A DNA stretch of 64,000 bases from Stigonema ocellatum SAG 48.90 = DSM 106950 (GCA_016903675.1 JADQBA010000022.1:1-64000), one strand, 5' to 3'. Positions 17,398 to 28,068 are shown, numbered from the stretch's first letter. Program-made: numbers and translations. Notes: generated from the sequence alone by a model not told the origin.

Positions 17398-20300
17398 ATG
17401 ATTAGACCTTTAGAAGGTTATCAACGTAAAGAACTGTTTCATGAAGATAGCAATACAGTTATTTATCGCGGGGTAAGAGAGCTAAATCAGATGCCCGTAC
17501 TGATGAAATTTATCAAAACTGAGTATCCATCACTGGAGGATATAGCTCGGTTAAAGTATGAGCATCAAATTCTCCAGTCTTTAGACATTCCAGGAGTTAT
17601 TAAATCATATGCGTTAGAAGATTTGCATCAGTTCTGGGTACTCGTGTTGGAAGATTTTGGGGGAGAACCGCTTTCAACATTTCTAAATTTGCACTCTGGT
17701 GGTGGATCTAAAAAAAAATCGCTTGAACTCAACAAGTTTTTACACATTGCGATTCATCTAGCTGAAACACTAGCGCAACTGCATTTAACCCACAAAGTGA
17801 TTCATAAGAATTTGAAGACAGCGAATGTTCTGTTGAATCCGCTAACTGGACAGGTTAAACTTGCTGACTTTAGCGTTGCCACTCGTCTGTCTAGAGAAAA
17901 CCAGACCATCAGTAGTCCAAATCTGCTCGAAGGGACCCTCGCCTATATGTCACCAGAGCAAACGGGGCGGATGAATCGCTTGATTGATTACCGTACCGAC
18001 TTCTATTCTCTGGGTATAGTTTTCTACGAAATATTGACAGGAGAGTTGCCCTTTCAAGCCATTGAGCCGCTCGAAATCGTTCATTGTCATATTGCGAAAT
18101 CTCCTATTTCTGTTCGTATAACTGCCCAAAATCTCGGCTTGAGAGAGATTCCTCAGGCGGTTTGTGATATTGTCATGAAACTTTTGGCAAAGACAGCAGA
18201 AGACCGCTATCAAAACGCTTTGGGACTGAAAGCAGATCTGGAAACGTGTTTAAGGCTGCTCGAAACAACTGGAGAAGTTACACCTTTTCCGGTAGGGCAA
18301 GTGGATTTGTACAGCCAATTTTTGATTCCGCAAAAACTTTACGGTCGTGAATCCGAGGTCGCGATTCTGATGGCTGCCTTTGAGCGTGTCAGTCAAGGTA
18401 CAACAGAAATGATGCTGGTGAGTGGCTATTCTGGGGTGGGAAAATCATCTCTGGTTTTTGAAGTTCACAAACCCATCATCCGTCAGCGTGGGTATTTTAT
18501 CTTCGGCAAGTTTGATCAGTTTAAGCGTAATATTCCTTACGCAGCATTGATTGAAGCCTTTCAAGAATTGATGCGACAGTTGCTAACCGAGTCGGCGGAA
18601 CGAATTGCCATCTGGCAGGCAAAACTCAAAGAAGCGCTAAGCCCAAACGGTCAGGTGATCGTTGATGTGATTCCTGAAGTTGAGAGAATTATTGGATCTC
18701 AGCCTGTGGTGCCGCAACTAGGAGCATCGGAAGCTCAAAACCGATTTAACCGCGTTTTTGGGCAGTTCATTCATGTGTTCTGTAAATCAGAACATCCGTT
18801 GGTTTTGTTTCTCGACGATTTACAGTGGGCAGATTCAGCATCGCTGAAGTTAATTTACCTGCTGATGAATGACCCGAACAGCCAATATTTGTTGTTGATT
18901 GGCGCGTATCGAGATCATGAAGTGAGTACAACGCATCCATTAATACTGACGCTTTCTGAGATTCAGGCAATGGGGGCAGCGATCAACAACATGGTCCTTG
19001 AGCCATTACATTTGTCCCATGTCAGCCAATTAATTATTGATACGTTTCACACAAATCAACATCGCTCTCATCTTCTTGCTGAATTAGTTTTCAGGAAGAC
19101 GCAAGGCAATCCCTTCTTTTTATCTCAACTGCTTAAATCGCTTTATCAGGACAACTTGCTATGCTTCGACTTTCAGGATGGCTGCTGGCGGTGGGACATT
19201 GAGATGTTGCAAGGCATCGACATCACCGATAATGTCGTTGAACTGATGGTCAGCCAAATTCAAAAGCTCTTGCCAGCAACTCAAAACGTTCTCAAGTTGG
19301 CTGCCTGCATTGGTAACAAATTCACCTTAAAAATTCTGAGCATTGTCAACGAAAAGTCGTTATCACAGACAGCATTGAATTTATGGGAAGCGCTGCAAGT
19401 CGGATTGGTTTTGCCCTTGAACCAGTCCTACAAAATTCCGCTGGTGCTTGATTTAGAAAAACTGGAGACTGAGCAATATTCTCAACCGAAGATCATCTAC
19501 AAGTTTTTGCACGATCGCGTGCAGCAAGCCACTTATTCTCTGATTCCTGAAGCTTCAAGAAGGCAGACGCACTTGAGGATTGGGGAACTGCTGCTTGAAC
19601 ACACGCCCGAGACGGAACTTGAAGAAAATCTTTTTGAGATTGTTAACCATCTGAATATTGGGGCTTTTTTGCTCACCCAACAAAAGCAAAAAGATGAACT
19701 GGCAACTTTAAATTTACAAGCTGGACAGAAAGCAAAAAAAGCCACAGCTTATGAATATGCACTTAAGTATTTAACATCTGGGTTATTGCTGCTTTCAAAA
19801 ACGAGTTGGAAGACAAATTATGACTTGAGTCTGGCACTCTATGTGGAAGCGATATCAGTAGAGTTTCTTAACAACAATTTCGAGCGATCAGCAATGCTGG
19901 CAAATGTGGTTTTGAAGCATGCGCTCAACATTCTGGATAAAGTTAAGGTGTATGAAATCCAAATCCAGTTTTGCATTTCTCAAAACAAGTTAAAAGAAGC
20001 GATCGCCATTGACTTACAAGTTTTAGAAATGTTGGGAATTCCGCTTTCCCAAAAACTGCCCAAAGCATTGGTTCGCCAGTATAAAGATTCATTAAGAATC
20101 GAACATTTAAGCAGCCTCCCGCCCATGACCGATCCCTATAAAATAGCGGGAATGCGAATTTTGATTGCGGCAGGGCCTCCCACCTACTTTGCAGATCCTC
20201 AGCTATTCGCCTCCGTCATCTTCACAATGGTGGATTTGTGCCTTGAGTATGGAAATTCGGCAATGGCAGCTTATGGCTATGCTTGTTATGGCTTAATTTT

Positions 20301-23300
20301 GGCAGGTGAACTGAATGAAATTGATGCTGGCTATCAATCTTGTTTATTTGCTTTAAGCCTGATAGAGAAATATGATGCTAAAGAGCTAAAAGCTGAAATT
20401 TACGAAATATTTAATGGTCATGTTAGACACTTCCAAGAACATCTTAATGCCTCGCTTGAACCGATGTTAGAGGGCATCACAAGTGGTTTGGAAGTTGGAA
20501 ATATCCAATATGCTTCTTATATTGCTGCATTTTATTCCGCTAATCTATTTTATACAGGTAAGAACTTAGAAAGTGTTGCCGAAAAATTTGACCAACGGTT
20601 GGAGTTATTAAATAGTTTAAGAAACCAAATTTGCATAGATTACGCCAAAATCTGGCGACAGATGGTGGCAAATTTGATGGGTGAGTCTAGGTCGAAGTTT
20701 GAGTTAAACGGCGAGCACTTCAACGAAACCGAAATGGCGGTGACGTTAACCACAGTCGGGAACCAAGCAGCCCTCTCTTCCCTTTACCTTGCCAAAACCA
20801 ATCTGCTGTATTTGTACAAAGAGTATGCTCAGGCGATCGAGAATGCAGAGATTGCAGAACGTTATATCGGTAGTGTCACAGGGACGATAAATGTCTGTGA
20901 ACACAGTTTTTACTATATGCTCGCTTTGTTAGGACAATATCCCCATGCAACTGTTGAGGAACAACGCCAGTATTTGCAAACAGTAGAGTTGAGGCAGCAG
21001 CAAATGGCAAAATTAGCTCTGGCTGCGCCCATGAACTTTCTACACAAGTACGACCTGGTGGAAGCAGAGAAAGCAAAAGTTTTGGGACAACACGACCAAG
21101 CAATGGAGTATTACGATCGGGCAATTCAAAATGCACGAAAACAAGGTTACCTCCAAGAAGAAGCGCTGGCAGCAGAATTGGCGGCAGAATTTTACTTCGC
21201 ACGCGGTAGAGAACGGGTTGCCAGAGACTATTTAACAGATGCTTACTACGGTTATCTGCACTGGGGCGCAACAGCTAAAGTTCAAGATTTATTAGAGCGC
21301 TATCCCCAAGTCTTCTCTGGGGGTCAAGCGCAACCAAAGATGGGGATTACACCGACCTATACGACCGCACTAGACTCAACATCATTGGATTTAACTACCA
21401 TCATCAAAGCTTCCCAGGCACTTTCTGATGAAATTGTTCTAGCTAAATTGCTCGACAAATTAATGAACAGCCTGATGGAAAATGCGGGGGCAAGAACCGG
21501 GTTGCTTCTCTTACAGCAGGAAGGACAATGGGTTCTGATGGCTGAGGGATTTGCCGACAAAGACAATGCCATTGTGTTACCACCTAGACCAATGGCGACA
21601 AATTCAAATTTGCCTGTGGCGCTAATTAACTATGTTGCTAGAAGTGAATCTACCGTGGTATTAGATGATGCAACTGTGGAAGGATCATTTACTAATGATA
21701 CTTACATTCTAGACAATCGACCCAAATCCGTCCTCTGTTTACCCATTATTTATCAGAGTCAGATGAAGGGAATTCTTTACTTAGAAAACAACCTGACGAA
21801 AGGTGCATTTACCCGAAACCATGTGGAAGTATTGAATCTCTTAGCTTCTCAGGCAGCAATTTCTTTGGAGAACGCAGGCCTTTACCAAGAGTTGCAGACT
21901 TACGCCCAAAAAGTAGAGAACAAAAATGTTGAGTTGAGTCAAATCAATGCGTCGCTGGCAAATGAAATTAGCGATCGCCAGCGCCGAGAAGTTGAGCGCC
22001 AGCGAGATGAGGAGGTCTTGAGGGAAAGTAGTACTCGGCTGAGATTCGTTCTGGATTCTGCTCAGTTCGGGGATTGGGATCTAGACTTGCTGAACGAATC
22101 CCATACTGCCCATCGCTCAATCAAACATGACCAAATTTTTGGATACGAGTCGCTGTTACCGAAATGGAACTACGAAATGTTCCTGGAACACGTCTTACCA
22201 GAGGATCGCGCTGTGGTTGATGCCAAATTTCGGACTGCCTTAGCGAATGGTGATCTCTGGGATATTGAGTGCCGCATTCGCCGTGCAGATGGAGAATTAC
22301 GCTGGATCTGGGTGCGTGGGCATATTTATCATAATTCTCAAGGAGACGCAGCCCAGATGATCGGACTGGTCGCCGATATTTCTGCTCGCAAACAAGCCGA
22401 AGAAGTGATCTTTCGAGAAAAAGAATTAGCCCAAGTCACATTGCAATCAATTGGGGATGCAGTTATTACCACTGATGCGCTGGGTTATGTACAATATCTT
22501 AATCCAATTGCACAAATGCTGACAGGCTGGAGTCAATTAGAAGCAAAAGGGTTGCCTCTATGTGAAGTCTTTCAGATTATCAATGAAACGACTCGTGAGC
22601 CAGTTTTAAATCCAGTTGAACATGCTTTGCGTGAAGGTCGGATTGTTGGTCTTGCCAATTATACCATTTTGATTTCTCGCAATGGGGAAGAGTTTGCAAT
22701 TGATGATTCTGCTGCCCCAATTCATGCTAGTGATGGTCAAGTGATTGGGGCAGTCATGGTGTTTCATGATGTGTCTGACACCCGTAGTCTATCTCGGCAA
22801 CTTTCCTGGCAAGCTAGCCATGATGCTTTAACTGGATTGTTAAATCGTCGCAAGTTTGAATATCACTTAGAGCAGACTATAAATCATGCCAAAACGCATA
22901 ATCAGCAACACGCTTTATGTTATCTCGACTTAGACCAGTTCAAAATCGTTAACGATACTTGTGGTCATTTTGCGGGCGATGAACTTTTGCGCCAAGTCAC
23001 AAGATTGTTTCAAAGCCAAGTACGTAAGACAGACACTTTAGCTCGTTTAGGAGGGGACGAGTTTGGTTTACTGCTCAATCAATGTTCACTGGAATATGCA
23101 CAACGAATCGCCAATGACATACGTGAGAAGGTTCAGGAGTTCCGATTTATCTGGGAAGACAAAGTTTTTACCATTGGCGTCAGTATCGGGTTAGTTATAA
23201 TTGATAATAAAGCGGAAAATATTGCTAAGATTTTAAGTTTTGCAGATGCCGCTTGCTATGCAGCCAAAAATCGCGGGCGCAACCGGGTACATATCTATCA

Positions 23301-24120
23301 AGTCGATGATCTCGACTTAGCACAACAGCAGGGCGAAATGCAATGGGTGACGCGCCTTGGTCATGCCTTGGAAGAAAATCGGTTCCGCCTCTATTACCAA
23401 CCGATTGTCCCGGTTTTAGGCTCAGAGTTGAACACAGAACATTACGAAGTTCTCCTGCGTCTGCAAGACGAAACTGGTTCTTTAGTCTCACCGATGGCGT
23501 TCATTCCGGCAGCAGAACGCTACAACCTCATGCATCTCATAGATCGCTGGGTTATCCGCACCCTGTTTGCCACGCAAGGCCAACACTACTGCGATACCTG
23601 GAACCGTTGTCAAGACCAAAATTGTCAATATAGCTATCTCTATGCCATTAATATATCAGGTGCAAGCATCAATGATGAGCAATTTATTGAATTTCTTCAT
23701 GAACAATTTGCTTTGCATCAAATCCCACCTCAAATGATCTGCTTTGAAATTACCGAAACTATTGCCATTGCTAATCTCAGTAAAGCTTCTCAATTCATCA
23801 GTGAATTGAAAAGTCTTGGCTGTAGCTTCGCCCTGGATGACTTCGGCAGTGGAATGTCCTCGTTTACCTATCTTAAAAACCTGCCCATCGATTTTATTAA
23901 AATCGATGGCAGCTTTATTAAGCAGATTTTGGACAATCCCATTGATTCAGCAGTGGTTGAAGCCATTAATCATATTGGGCAAGTTATGGGACTTAAAACC
24001 ATTGCAGAGTTTGTGGAAAATGATGCCATTTTAGAAAAAATTAAAGCGCTTGGGGTTAATTATGCTCAAGGCTATGGCATTGCACCACCTCGTCCCTTTG
24101 AACATACCCCTTCGGGGTAG
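17398..24120 (+). CDS. Giant signalling protein: kinase-like / AAA / TPR-like / GAF / PAS-PAS / GGDEF / EAL
   Basis: 2240 residues, cytoplasmic. Order: Ser/Thr kinase-like domain (about 8-285), STAND-type AAA ATPase (P-loop GYSGVGKSS near 343, Walker B LFLDDLQW), a long helical TPR-like region (about 640-1310), GAF (about 1330-1490), a short coiled coil, two PAS domains (about 1547-1665 and 1675-1790), GGDEF (RLGGDEF near 1885, with inhibitory site RKTD five residues before) and EAL (starting about 1990). The first half matches the HstK-like family, which normally ends in a histidine kinase; here c-di-GMP domains replace it. The kinase loop reads HKNLKTAN, so the catalytic Asp is Asn, and DFG is DFS: a probable pseudokinase. 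GGDEF looks active; EAL has EVL plus DDFGSG and KIDGSF intact. The C-terminal HTPSG comes from a small palindrome at the stop. Confidence 0.93.
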   Translation: MIRPLEGYQRKELFHEDSNTVIYRGVRELNQMPVLMKFIKTEYPSLEDIARLKYEHQILQSLDIPGVIKSYALEDLHQFWVLVLEDFGGEPLSTFLNLHSGGGSKKKSLELNKFLHIAIHLAETLAQLHLTHKVIHKNLKTANVLLNPLTGQVKLADFSVATRLSRENQTISSPNLLEGTLAYMSPEQTGRMNRLIDYRTDFYSLGIVFYEILTGELPFQAIEPLEIVHCHIAKSPISVRITAQNLGLREIPQAVCDIVMKLLAKTAEDRYQNALGLKADLETCLRLLETTGEVTPFPVGQVDLYSQFLIPQKLYGRESEVAILMAAFERVSQGTTEMMLVSGYSGVGKSSLVFEVHKPIIRQRGYFIFGKFDQFKRNIPYAALIEAFQELMRQLLTESAERIAIWQAKLKEALSPNGQVIVDVIPEVERIIGSQPVVPQLGASEAQNRFNRVFGQFIHVFCKSEHPLVLFLDDLQWADSASLKLIYLLMNDPNSQYLLLIGAYRDHEVSTTHPLILTLSEIQAMGAAINNMVLEPLHLSHVSQLIIDTFHTNQHRSHLLAELVFRKTQGNPFFLSQLLKSLYQDNLLCFDFQDGCWRWDIEMLQGIDITDNVVELMVSQIQKLLPATQNVLKLAACIGNKFTLKILSIVNEKSLSQTALNLWEALQVGLVLPLNQSYKIPLVLDLEKLETEQYSQPKIIYKFLHDRVQQATYSLIPEASRRQTHLRIGELLLEHTPETELEENLFEIVNHLNIGAFLLTQQKQKDELATLNLQAGQKAKKATAYEYALKYLTSGLLLLSKTSWKTNYDLSLALYVEAISVEFLNNNFERSAMLANVVLKHALNILDKVKVYEIQIQFCISQNKLKEAIAIDLQVLEMLGIPLSQKLPKALVRQYKDSLRIEHLSSLPPMTDPYKIAGMRILIAAGPPTYFADPQLFASVIFTMVDLCLEYGNSAMAAYGYACYGLILAGELNEIDAGYQSCLFALSLIEKYDAKELKAEIYEIFNGHVRHFQEHLNASLEPMLEGITSGLEVGNIQYASYIAAFYSANLFYTGKNLESVAEKFDQRLELLNSLRNQICIDYAKIWRQMVANLMGESRSKFELNGEHFNETEMAVTLTTVGNQAALSSLYLAKTNLLYLYKEYAQAIENAEIAERYIGSVTGTINVCEHSFYYMLALLGQYPHATVEEQRQYLQTVELRQQQMAKLALAAPMNFLHKYDLVEAEKAKVLGQHDQAMEYYDRAIQNARKQGYLQEEALAAELAAEFYFARGRERVARDYLTDAYYGYLHWGATAKVQDLLERYPQVFSGGQAQPKMGITPTYTTALDSTSLDLTTIIKASQALSDEIVLAKLLDKLMNSLMENAGARTGLLLLQQEGQWVLMAEGFADKDNAIVLPPRPMATNSNLPVALINYVARSESTVVLDDATVEGSFTNDTYILDNRPKSVLCLPIIYQSQMKGILYLENNLTKGAFTRNHVEVLNLLASQAAISLENAGLYQELQTYAQKVENKNVELSQINASLANEISDRQRREVERQRDEEVLRESSTRLRFVLDSAQFGDWDLDLLNESHTAHRSIKHDQIFGYESLLPKWNYEMFLEHVLPEDRAVVDAKFRTALANGDLWDIECRIRRADGELRWIWVRGHIYHNSQGDAAQMIGLVADISARKQAEEVIFREKELAQVTLQSIGDAVITTDALGYVQYLNPIAQMLTGWSQLEAKGLPLCEVFQIINETTREPVLNPVEHALREGRIVGLANYTILISRNGEEFAIDDSAAPIHASDGQVIGAVMVFHDVSDTRSLSRQLSWQASHDALTGLLNRRKFEYHLEQTINHAKTHNQQHALCYLDLDQFKIVNDTCGHFAGDELLRQVTRLFQSQVRKTDTLARLGGDEFGLLLNQCSLEYAQRIANDIREKVQEFRFIWEDKVFTIGVSIGLVIIDNKAENIAKILSFADAACYAAKNRGRNRVHIYQVDDLDLAQQQGEMQWVTRLGHALEENRFRLYYQPIVPVLGSELNTEHYEVLLRLQDETGSLVSPMAFIPAAERYNLMHLIDRWVIRTLFATQGQHYCDTWNRCQDQNCQYSYLYAINISGASINDEQFIEFLHEQFALHQIPPQMICFEITETIAIANLSKASQFISELKSLGCSFALDDFGSGMSSFTYLKNLPIDFIKIDGSFIKQILDNPIDSAVVEAINHIGQVMGLKTIAEFVENDAILEKIKALGVNYAQGYGIAPPRPFEHTPSG

Positions 24121-24135
24121 GGAATTGTGTTCTTT

Positions 24136-25638
24136 TCACAAGTTTGTTATCAGCCTAGCTTTCCTAAGAAAGAACTGGAGTACGGTTTCTTCAGAGGAAA
24201 TAATATCAGCTTTACCCTCCATTCCTAATTGGATGTGACACTGGTTTTTACCTTTACCTAAAACCAGACTTTCAGGCTCAATAGTCACTTCGTAGAAAGT
24301 ACCAGGCATAGCGGCTTTTGGACTAGCAGTAGTAGAAGCAGATGCATTAGTACCATTCTTTTGGGGAGTCATAGCATCTGGAGAGATTGCCTGCACATGA
24401 CCGTTGAGAGTGCCGTAATCTGGATAGGGACAAGCACTAACCCGCAAAAGTACTTTTTGACCGATTTTCAACTTACTTTTATCTTCAGACGCGATCGCAG
24501 TCTTGATAACCTGAGGAGTATGACTGGGGACAATTTGCATCACGTCCTCTCCTGCACGCAGTGTTTGACCGGGGTTACGCAAATTGAGCTGGGAAATGAT
24601 ACCATCTGCTGTAGCAGTAATGGTGGTCTGAGCTAAGTCGATTTCTATTTGTTTAAGTTCGCTGAGATCGCGCTCTAGCTGTTTTTCAATTTCAATCCGT
24701 TGCTTGATTAGAGCTTGGCTTTCTTTTTCTAATGTCACTTTTTTACCAGTCCCTGAGGCTTTTTCTTGGGCAATGCGCTCATAAGCAATTGTTACTTCTG
24801 CATGAGTCGGATTCTGGGCAACTTGGGTGCGTTGCCGTTTGCTTGTAGCTGCGAAGACTGCTTGTTTGAGCCGCTCAATGGTCTGTTTTTGCACCTCAAC
24901 TTCTGCTTTTTGTGCTTCCACAGCTTGTTCTTGCTGTTTTACAGTTACTTGTACTTCCTCCAATTGATCCCTAGATAGGGCCCCGTGTGAGGCTACATTC
25001 TCATATCGGTTTTCCTTTGCTCTGGCTGCATTCAAAGCAGCTTGAGTTGAGCGGAAATTAGCTTGTACTGTTTTTAAATGTGCTACCGCAGCCTGCAATT
25101 CTTTCTGAGCAATTCTGATATTGGCATCAGCTTCTTGGAACTCGGCAACAGTGGTAATTTTTTTGTCTTGGTATTCCCGACGGCGACCGCTCAATTCTGC
25201 TTCTGCTGAAGCAATCGCACGGTTGATGCGGTCAGTTTCGGCTTGAATCTGGCTAAGAGTGGACTGAATCTGGGCGTTGATTTGCACTCCTTGTAACTTG
25301 GCTTGCTGGATGTTGGTTTGCAGTTGACTCTTTTTGGTTTGCAAACGAGAGTCGTCGATAATAGCAACGGCATCTCCTTTTTTGACAACTTGATTTTCTT
25401 TCACATAAATGTGCTTCACTTGACCTTCAGTCACCGCCTGCACAATGCGCAACTCCCCAGTCGGACGGACAACCGCCTGTCCTTTCACTGTCACTTTATA
25501 TTTAACGACAGAGGCAACTGGAATAACTAGCCCCAGAACGCAAAGGATAAACATTCCGCCAAATGTTGTCCAACGACTAACTGGTGGCAGAAATTCGTTG
25601 AGTTGAATTGGGGGTAAAAAGTTTGTGTTACTTACCAT
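24136..25638 (-). CDS. HlyD-family membrane fusion adaptor
   Basis: 500 residues. One membrane anchor (about 28-50), a biotinyl-lipoyl-like half domain (GQAVVRPTGELRIVQA, VKENQVVKKGDAVAIID), a long alpha-helical hairpin (about 105-330, with repeated Gln/Glu-rich heptads), the second lipoyl half (ATADGIISQLNLRNPGQTLRAGE) and a beta-barrel domain. The protein would link the inner-membrane exporter to an outer-membrane channel; no TolC-like gene is nearby. A Ser/Ala/Thr-rich insert (NGTNASASTTASPKAAMPG) sits in the barrel region. It follows the C39-peptidase exporter gene by 32 bp, so both are one operon. Confidence 0.92.
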   Translation of the reverse strand: MVSNTNFLPPIQLNEFLPPVSRWTTFGGMFILCVLGLVIPVASVVKYKVTVKGQAVVRPTGELRIVQAVTEGQVKHIYVKENQVVKKGDAVAIIDDSRLQTKKSQLQTNIQQAKLQGVQINAQIQSTLSQIQAETDRINRAIASAEAELSGRRREYQDKKITTVAEFQEADANIRIAQKELQAAVAHLKTVQANFRSTQAALNAARAKENRYENVASHGALSRDQLEEVQVTVKQQEQAVEAQKAEVEVQKQTIERLKQAVFAATSKRQRTQVAQNPTHAEVTIAYERIAQEKASGTGKKVTLEKESQALIKQRIEIEKQLERDLSELKQIEIDLAQTTITATADGIISQLNLRNPGQTLRAGEDVMQIVPSHTPQVIKTAIASEDKSKLKIGQKVLLRVSACPYPDYGTLNGHVQAISPDAMTPQKNGTNASASTTASPKAAMPGTFYEVTIEPESLVLGKGKNQCHIQLGMEGKADIISSEETVLQFFLRKARLITNL

Positions 25639-25670
25639 AGTTAGTTCAAAATTTAGAATTTAAAATGGTA

Positions 25671-27896
25671 TTAATGGGATAAATTAATGGCAGAAAAGTT
25701 GCCGTTAAGATGAGAACCGGAAGATGTCACAACCAAATCCTTCTGGGATGGGGTATCGTCTAAAAAGACTAAATGATCGCCCTCGATTTGACGCAACTGT
25801 TCTGGTGTACCTTGGATTTGCAAGCGTCCTTGTTCTAACAGTACAATCCAATCTGCTCGCTGGATAACTCTGGGGCGGTGACTGATCAGAATAGTTGTTT
25901 TCCCCTGCCGATAGTAAAATAATTGATTCAATACTTGTGCTTCGCTCACTGGGTCGAGTACGCCCGTGGATTCATCTAAAATTAGGATAGGTGGATTAGT
26001 TACTATTGCCCTGGCTATAGCTAATCTTTGCCGTTGGCCACTAGAAAGATTAGCGCCAAATTCTCCTAATACAGTTTGATATTTATCGGGGAGTTTACTA
26101 ATAAATTCATCTGCACCAGCAATTTGGCAAGCTTGAACAATTTCTTCAAAACTAATGTGGGGGTAGCTAAAGCGGAAATTATCAATAATAGAACGGCTCC
26201 AGAAGTGGGGTTCTTGGGAAACTAATACCGCCTGTTGTCGCAGACATTCTAAAGAGAGGTCTTGCTGGTTATAAACACCATAGCGAATATTGCCCGACTG
26301 GACTTTATATAAACCGGTAATCAGTTTGGCAAGGGTACTTTTACCACAGCCAGATCTCCCAATTAGGGCAATGACTTTACCACCAGGGATAGTCAGGGAA
26401 AAATCTTGCAATAGCTCAACTCTACCTGCATGATGGAAGTTGAGTTGAGTGCAAGTAATATCTGCATTACCTTTAATTTCTGCCCAAGGCTTTTTAAAGT
26501 CGTTTTCGTCTTCTGGGGTGGCGTTGATGACTTCTGTCAGGCGTTGGATGACAATTTGGGCAGTGATAAACTCATCAACTAACCCGATGGCAGAACTCAG
26601 GAAGCCGAGAAAGTTGCCACTCATGCCGTTAAACGCCACCAACTGACCGATTGTTAGGGTTTGATTAATTACTAAGTAAGAACCTATCCAAAGGATGCCA
26701 ATATTAATGAAAGTGGAAAAAATACTAGTGACTGTGCTGCTGTAAAGTCCTAGCTTCATCATACTCCAGCCCAGATTGGCAAGACGACCGTAATTCCCTT
26801 GATACTCTTGCCAAGCTTGGGGGGTGGCTTGGGTTGTTTTTAGTACTTGAACGCCGCGAAAGGTTTCCACAAGAAAGCCTTGGTTGTCTGTCCCCAAAAC
26901 AATGTGGCTGCGGGTTTTTTGACGCAATGCGGGCAGAAAAAGTAAGTTAATAGATGTGACAATGATAAAGGCAACGATGGAAGCCAGAGCGAGTTCCCAA
27001 CTGTAAAAGAGCATGAAACCCAAGGAAACCAAGGCGATAAAAAATTGGCTGGGTAAACCGAGGACAATTTTGGAAACTAAACTATTGATGGCGTTCACAT
27101 CAGCAATGCGGCTAACGACTTCCCCGCTGCGTCGCCCTTCAAAATAAGAGAGGGGCAAGTGCAGGAGCTTTCGCCCGTATTCTAGGATTAGCCCTAATTG
27201 CAATCTTTGACCAAAGTGACCTATGAGGTGCGACTGCACTAAGCCAATGATACTTCTAATTAGGTTCATGGCAATCACTCCAATTGCCACCGTCGTTAGC
27301 AGTTGGGTATCTCCCCGTACCAACACATCATCAGTGAGCAATTGCATCATAAAGGGAGATGTCAGGGAAAGCAGTCCAATGGCGATGTTGATGGCAATTG
27401 CTTGGGCTAGAATGAAGCGATAGGGCAAAACCCTTTGGATATAGCGCTCAAGACCACCAATTTTATCTGAATCTTGTTGATAAAATCGGCTTTCATCCGG
27501 AGTCAGCAGCAACATCACACCATTACTCCAACCTGCCTTCAACTCTTGTTGGTGAAGGTACAAGATGCCGACCCCTGGATCGGCAATGACGTATTTTTTG
27601 CCTTTTTTCCCATATAAAACTACCCAGTGGTAACCTTTCCAGTGAATAATGGCTGGTAGGGGAGCTTCATGCAAGCGATCGAGGAGTTGTGGAGTCGCTT
27701 GGACTTGGCGGAAATTGAATCCCAGGGCTTCTGCTCCCCGGCTCAACCCTAGCAGGGTCGTACCCCGCGACCCAGTGCCAACAGCTTCTCGAACGCGGTT
27801 AATGGCAAAGGTGCGTCCATAGTGTTTGGCAACTGTGGCTAGGCTTGCAGCACCACAATCTTCTTCACTGTGTTGTTGAACAATTTGGTACTTCAT
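25671..27896 (-). CDS. Peptidase-containing ABC exporter (C39 protease-TMD-NBD)
   Basis: 741 residues. The N-terminal C39 protease has its triad in place: oxyanion Gln8, Cys14 (EEDCGAAS), His90 (GYHWVV) and Asp106 (ADPGVG). Six membrane segments follow (about 160-450), then an ATPase domain with Walker A GRSGCGKST, signature LSSGQRQRL, Walker B ILILDES and switch His (LISHRP). Such exporters cut a peptide after a double-glycine leader and move it across the inner membrane. The gene just upstream encodes a protein with exactly such a leader. A terminator hairpin lies between them. Confidence 0.95.
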   Translation of the reverse strand: MKYQIVQQHSEEDCGAASLATVAKHYGRTFAINRVREAVGTGSRGTTLLGLSRGAEALGFNFRQVQATPQLLDRLHEAPLPAIIHWKGYHWVVLYGKKGKKYVIADPGVGILYLHQQELKAGWSNGVMLLLTPDESRFYQQDSDKIGGLERYIQRVLPYRFILAQAIAINIAIGLLSLTSPFMMQLLTDDVLVRGDTQLLTTVAIGVIAMNLIRSIIGLVQSHLIGHFGQRLQLGLILEYGRKLLHLPLSYFEGRRSGEVVSRIADVNAINSLVSKIVLGLPSQFFIALVSLGFMLFYSWELALASIVAFIIVTSINLLFLPALRQKTRSHIVLGTDNQGFLVETFRGVQVLKTTQATPQAWQEYQGNYGRLANLGWSMMKLGLYSSTVTSIFSTFINIGILWIGSYLVINQTLTIGQLVAFNGMSGNFLGFLSSAIGLVDEFITAQIVIQRLTEVINATPEDENDFKKPWAEIKGNADITCTQLNFHHAGRVELLQDFSLTIPGGKVIALIGRSGCGKSTLAKLITGLYKVQSGNIRYGVYNQQDLSLECLRQQAVLVSQEPHFWSRSIIDNFRFSYPHISFEEIVQACQIAGADEFISKLPDKYQTVLGEFGANLSSGQRQRLAIARAIVTNPPILILDESTGVLDPVSEAQVLNQLFYYRQGKTTILISHRPRVIQRADWIVLLEQGRLQIQGTPEQLRQIEGDHLVFLDDTPSQKDLVVTSSGSHLNGNFSAINLSH

Positions 27897-27920
27897 TTTT
27901 CAGGGCGAATGGTAGATGAG

Positions 27921-27951
27921 AAAAAGGGGTCGGGGAAAGAGCCCCGACCCT
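27921..27951 (-). terminator. Intrinsic terminator between precursor and exporter genes
   Basis: A 9-bp perfect stem (GGGTCGGGG 27927-27935 with CCCCGACCC 27942-27950, six-base loop) is followed on the minus-strand transcript by five U. It lies 118 bp after the precursor stop and 25 bp before the exporter ATG, so it should cut most transcripts after the precursor and let a minority read on. Confidence 0.85.
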
Positions 27952-28068
27952 TACTGTGTTCAACTTGTTAGCTCAAATTTTTCAGCGGTTGGCTCTACTT
28001 TGTTGAACTGAGATAGAACAATGTCTCCTGAGAAATTCAAAACGGTAAATCCATTGGAGATTTACGCA

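Noticed and set aside
23225..23633. Minus and plus ORFs of 88-96 aa inside the signalling gene
   Set aside because: They are out-of-frame readings of the EAL region of the 2240-aa protein.
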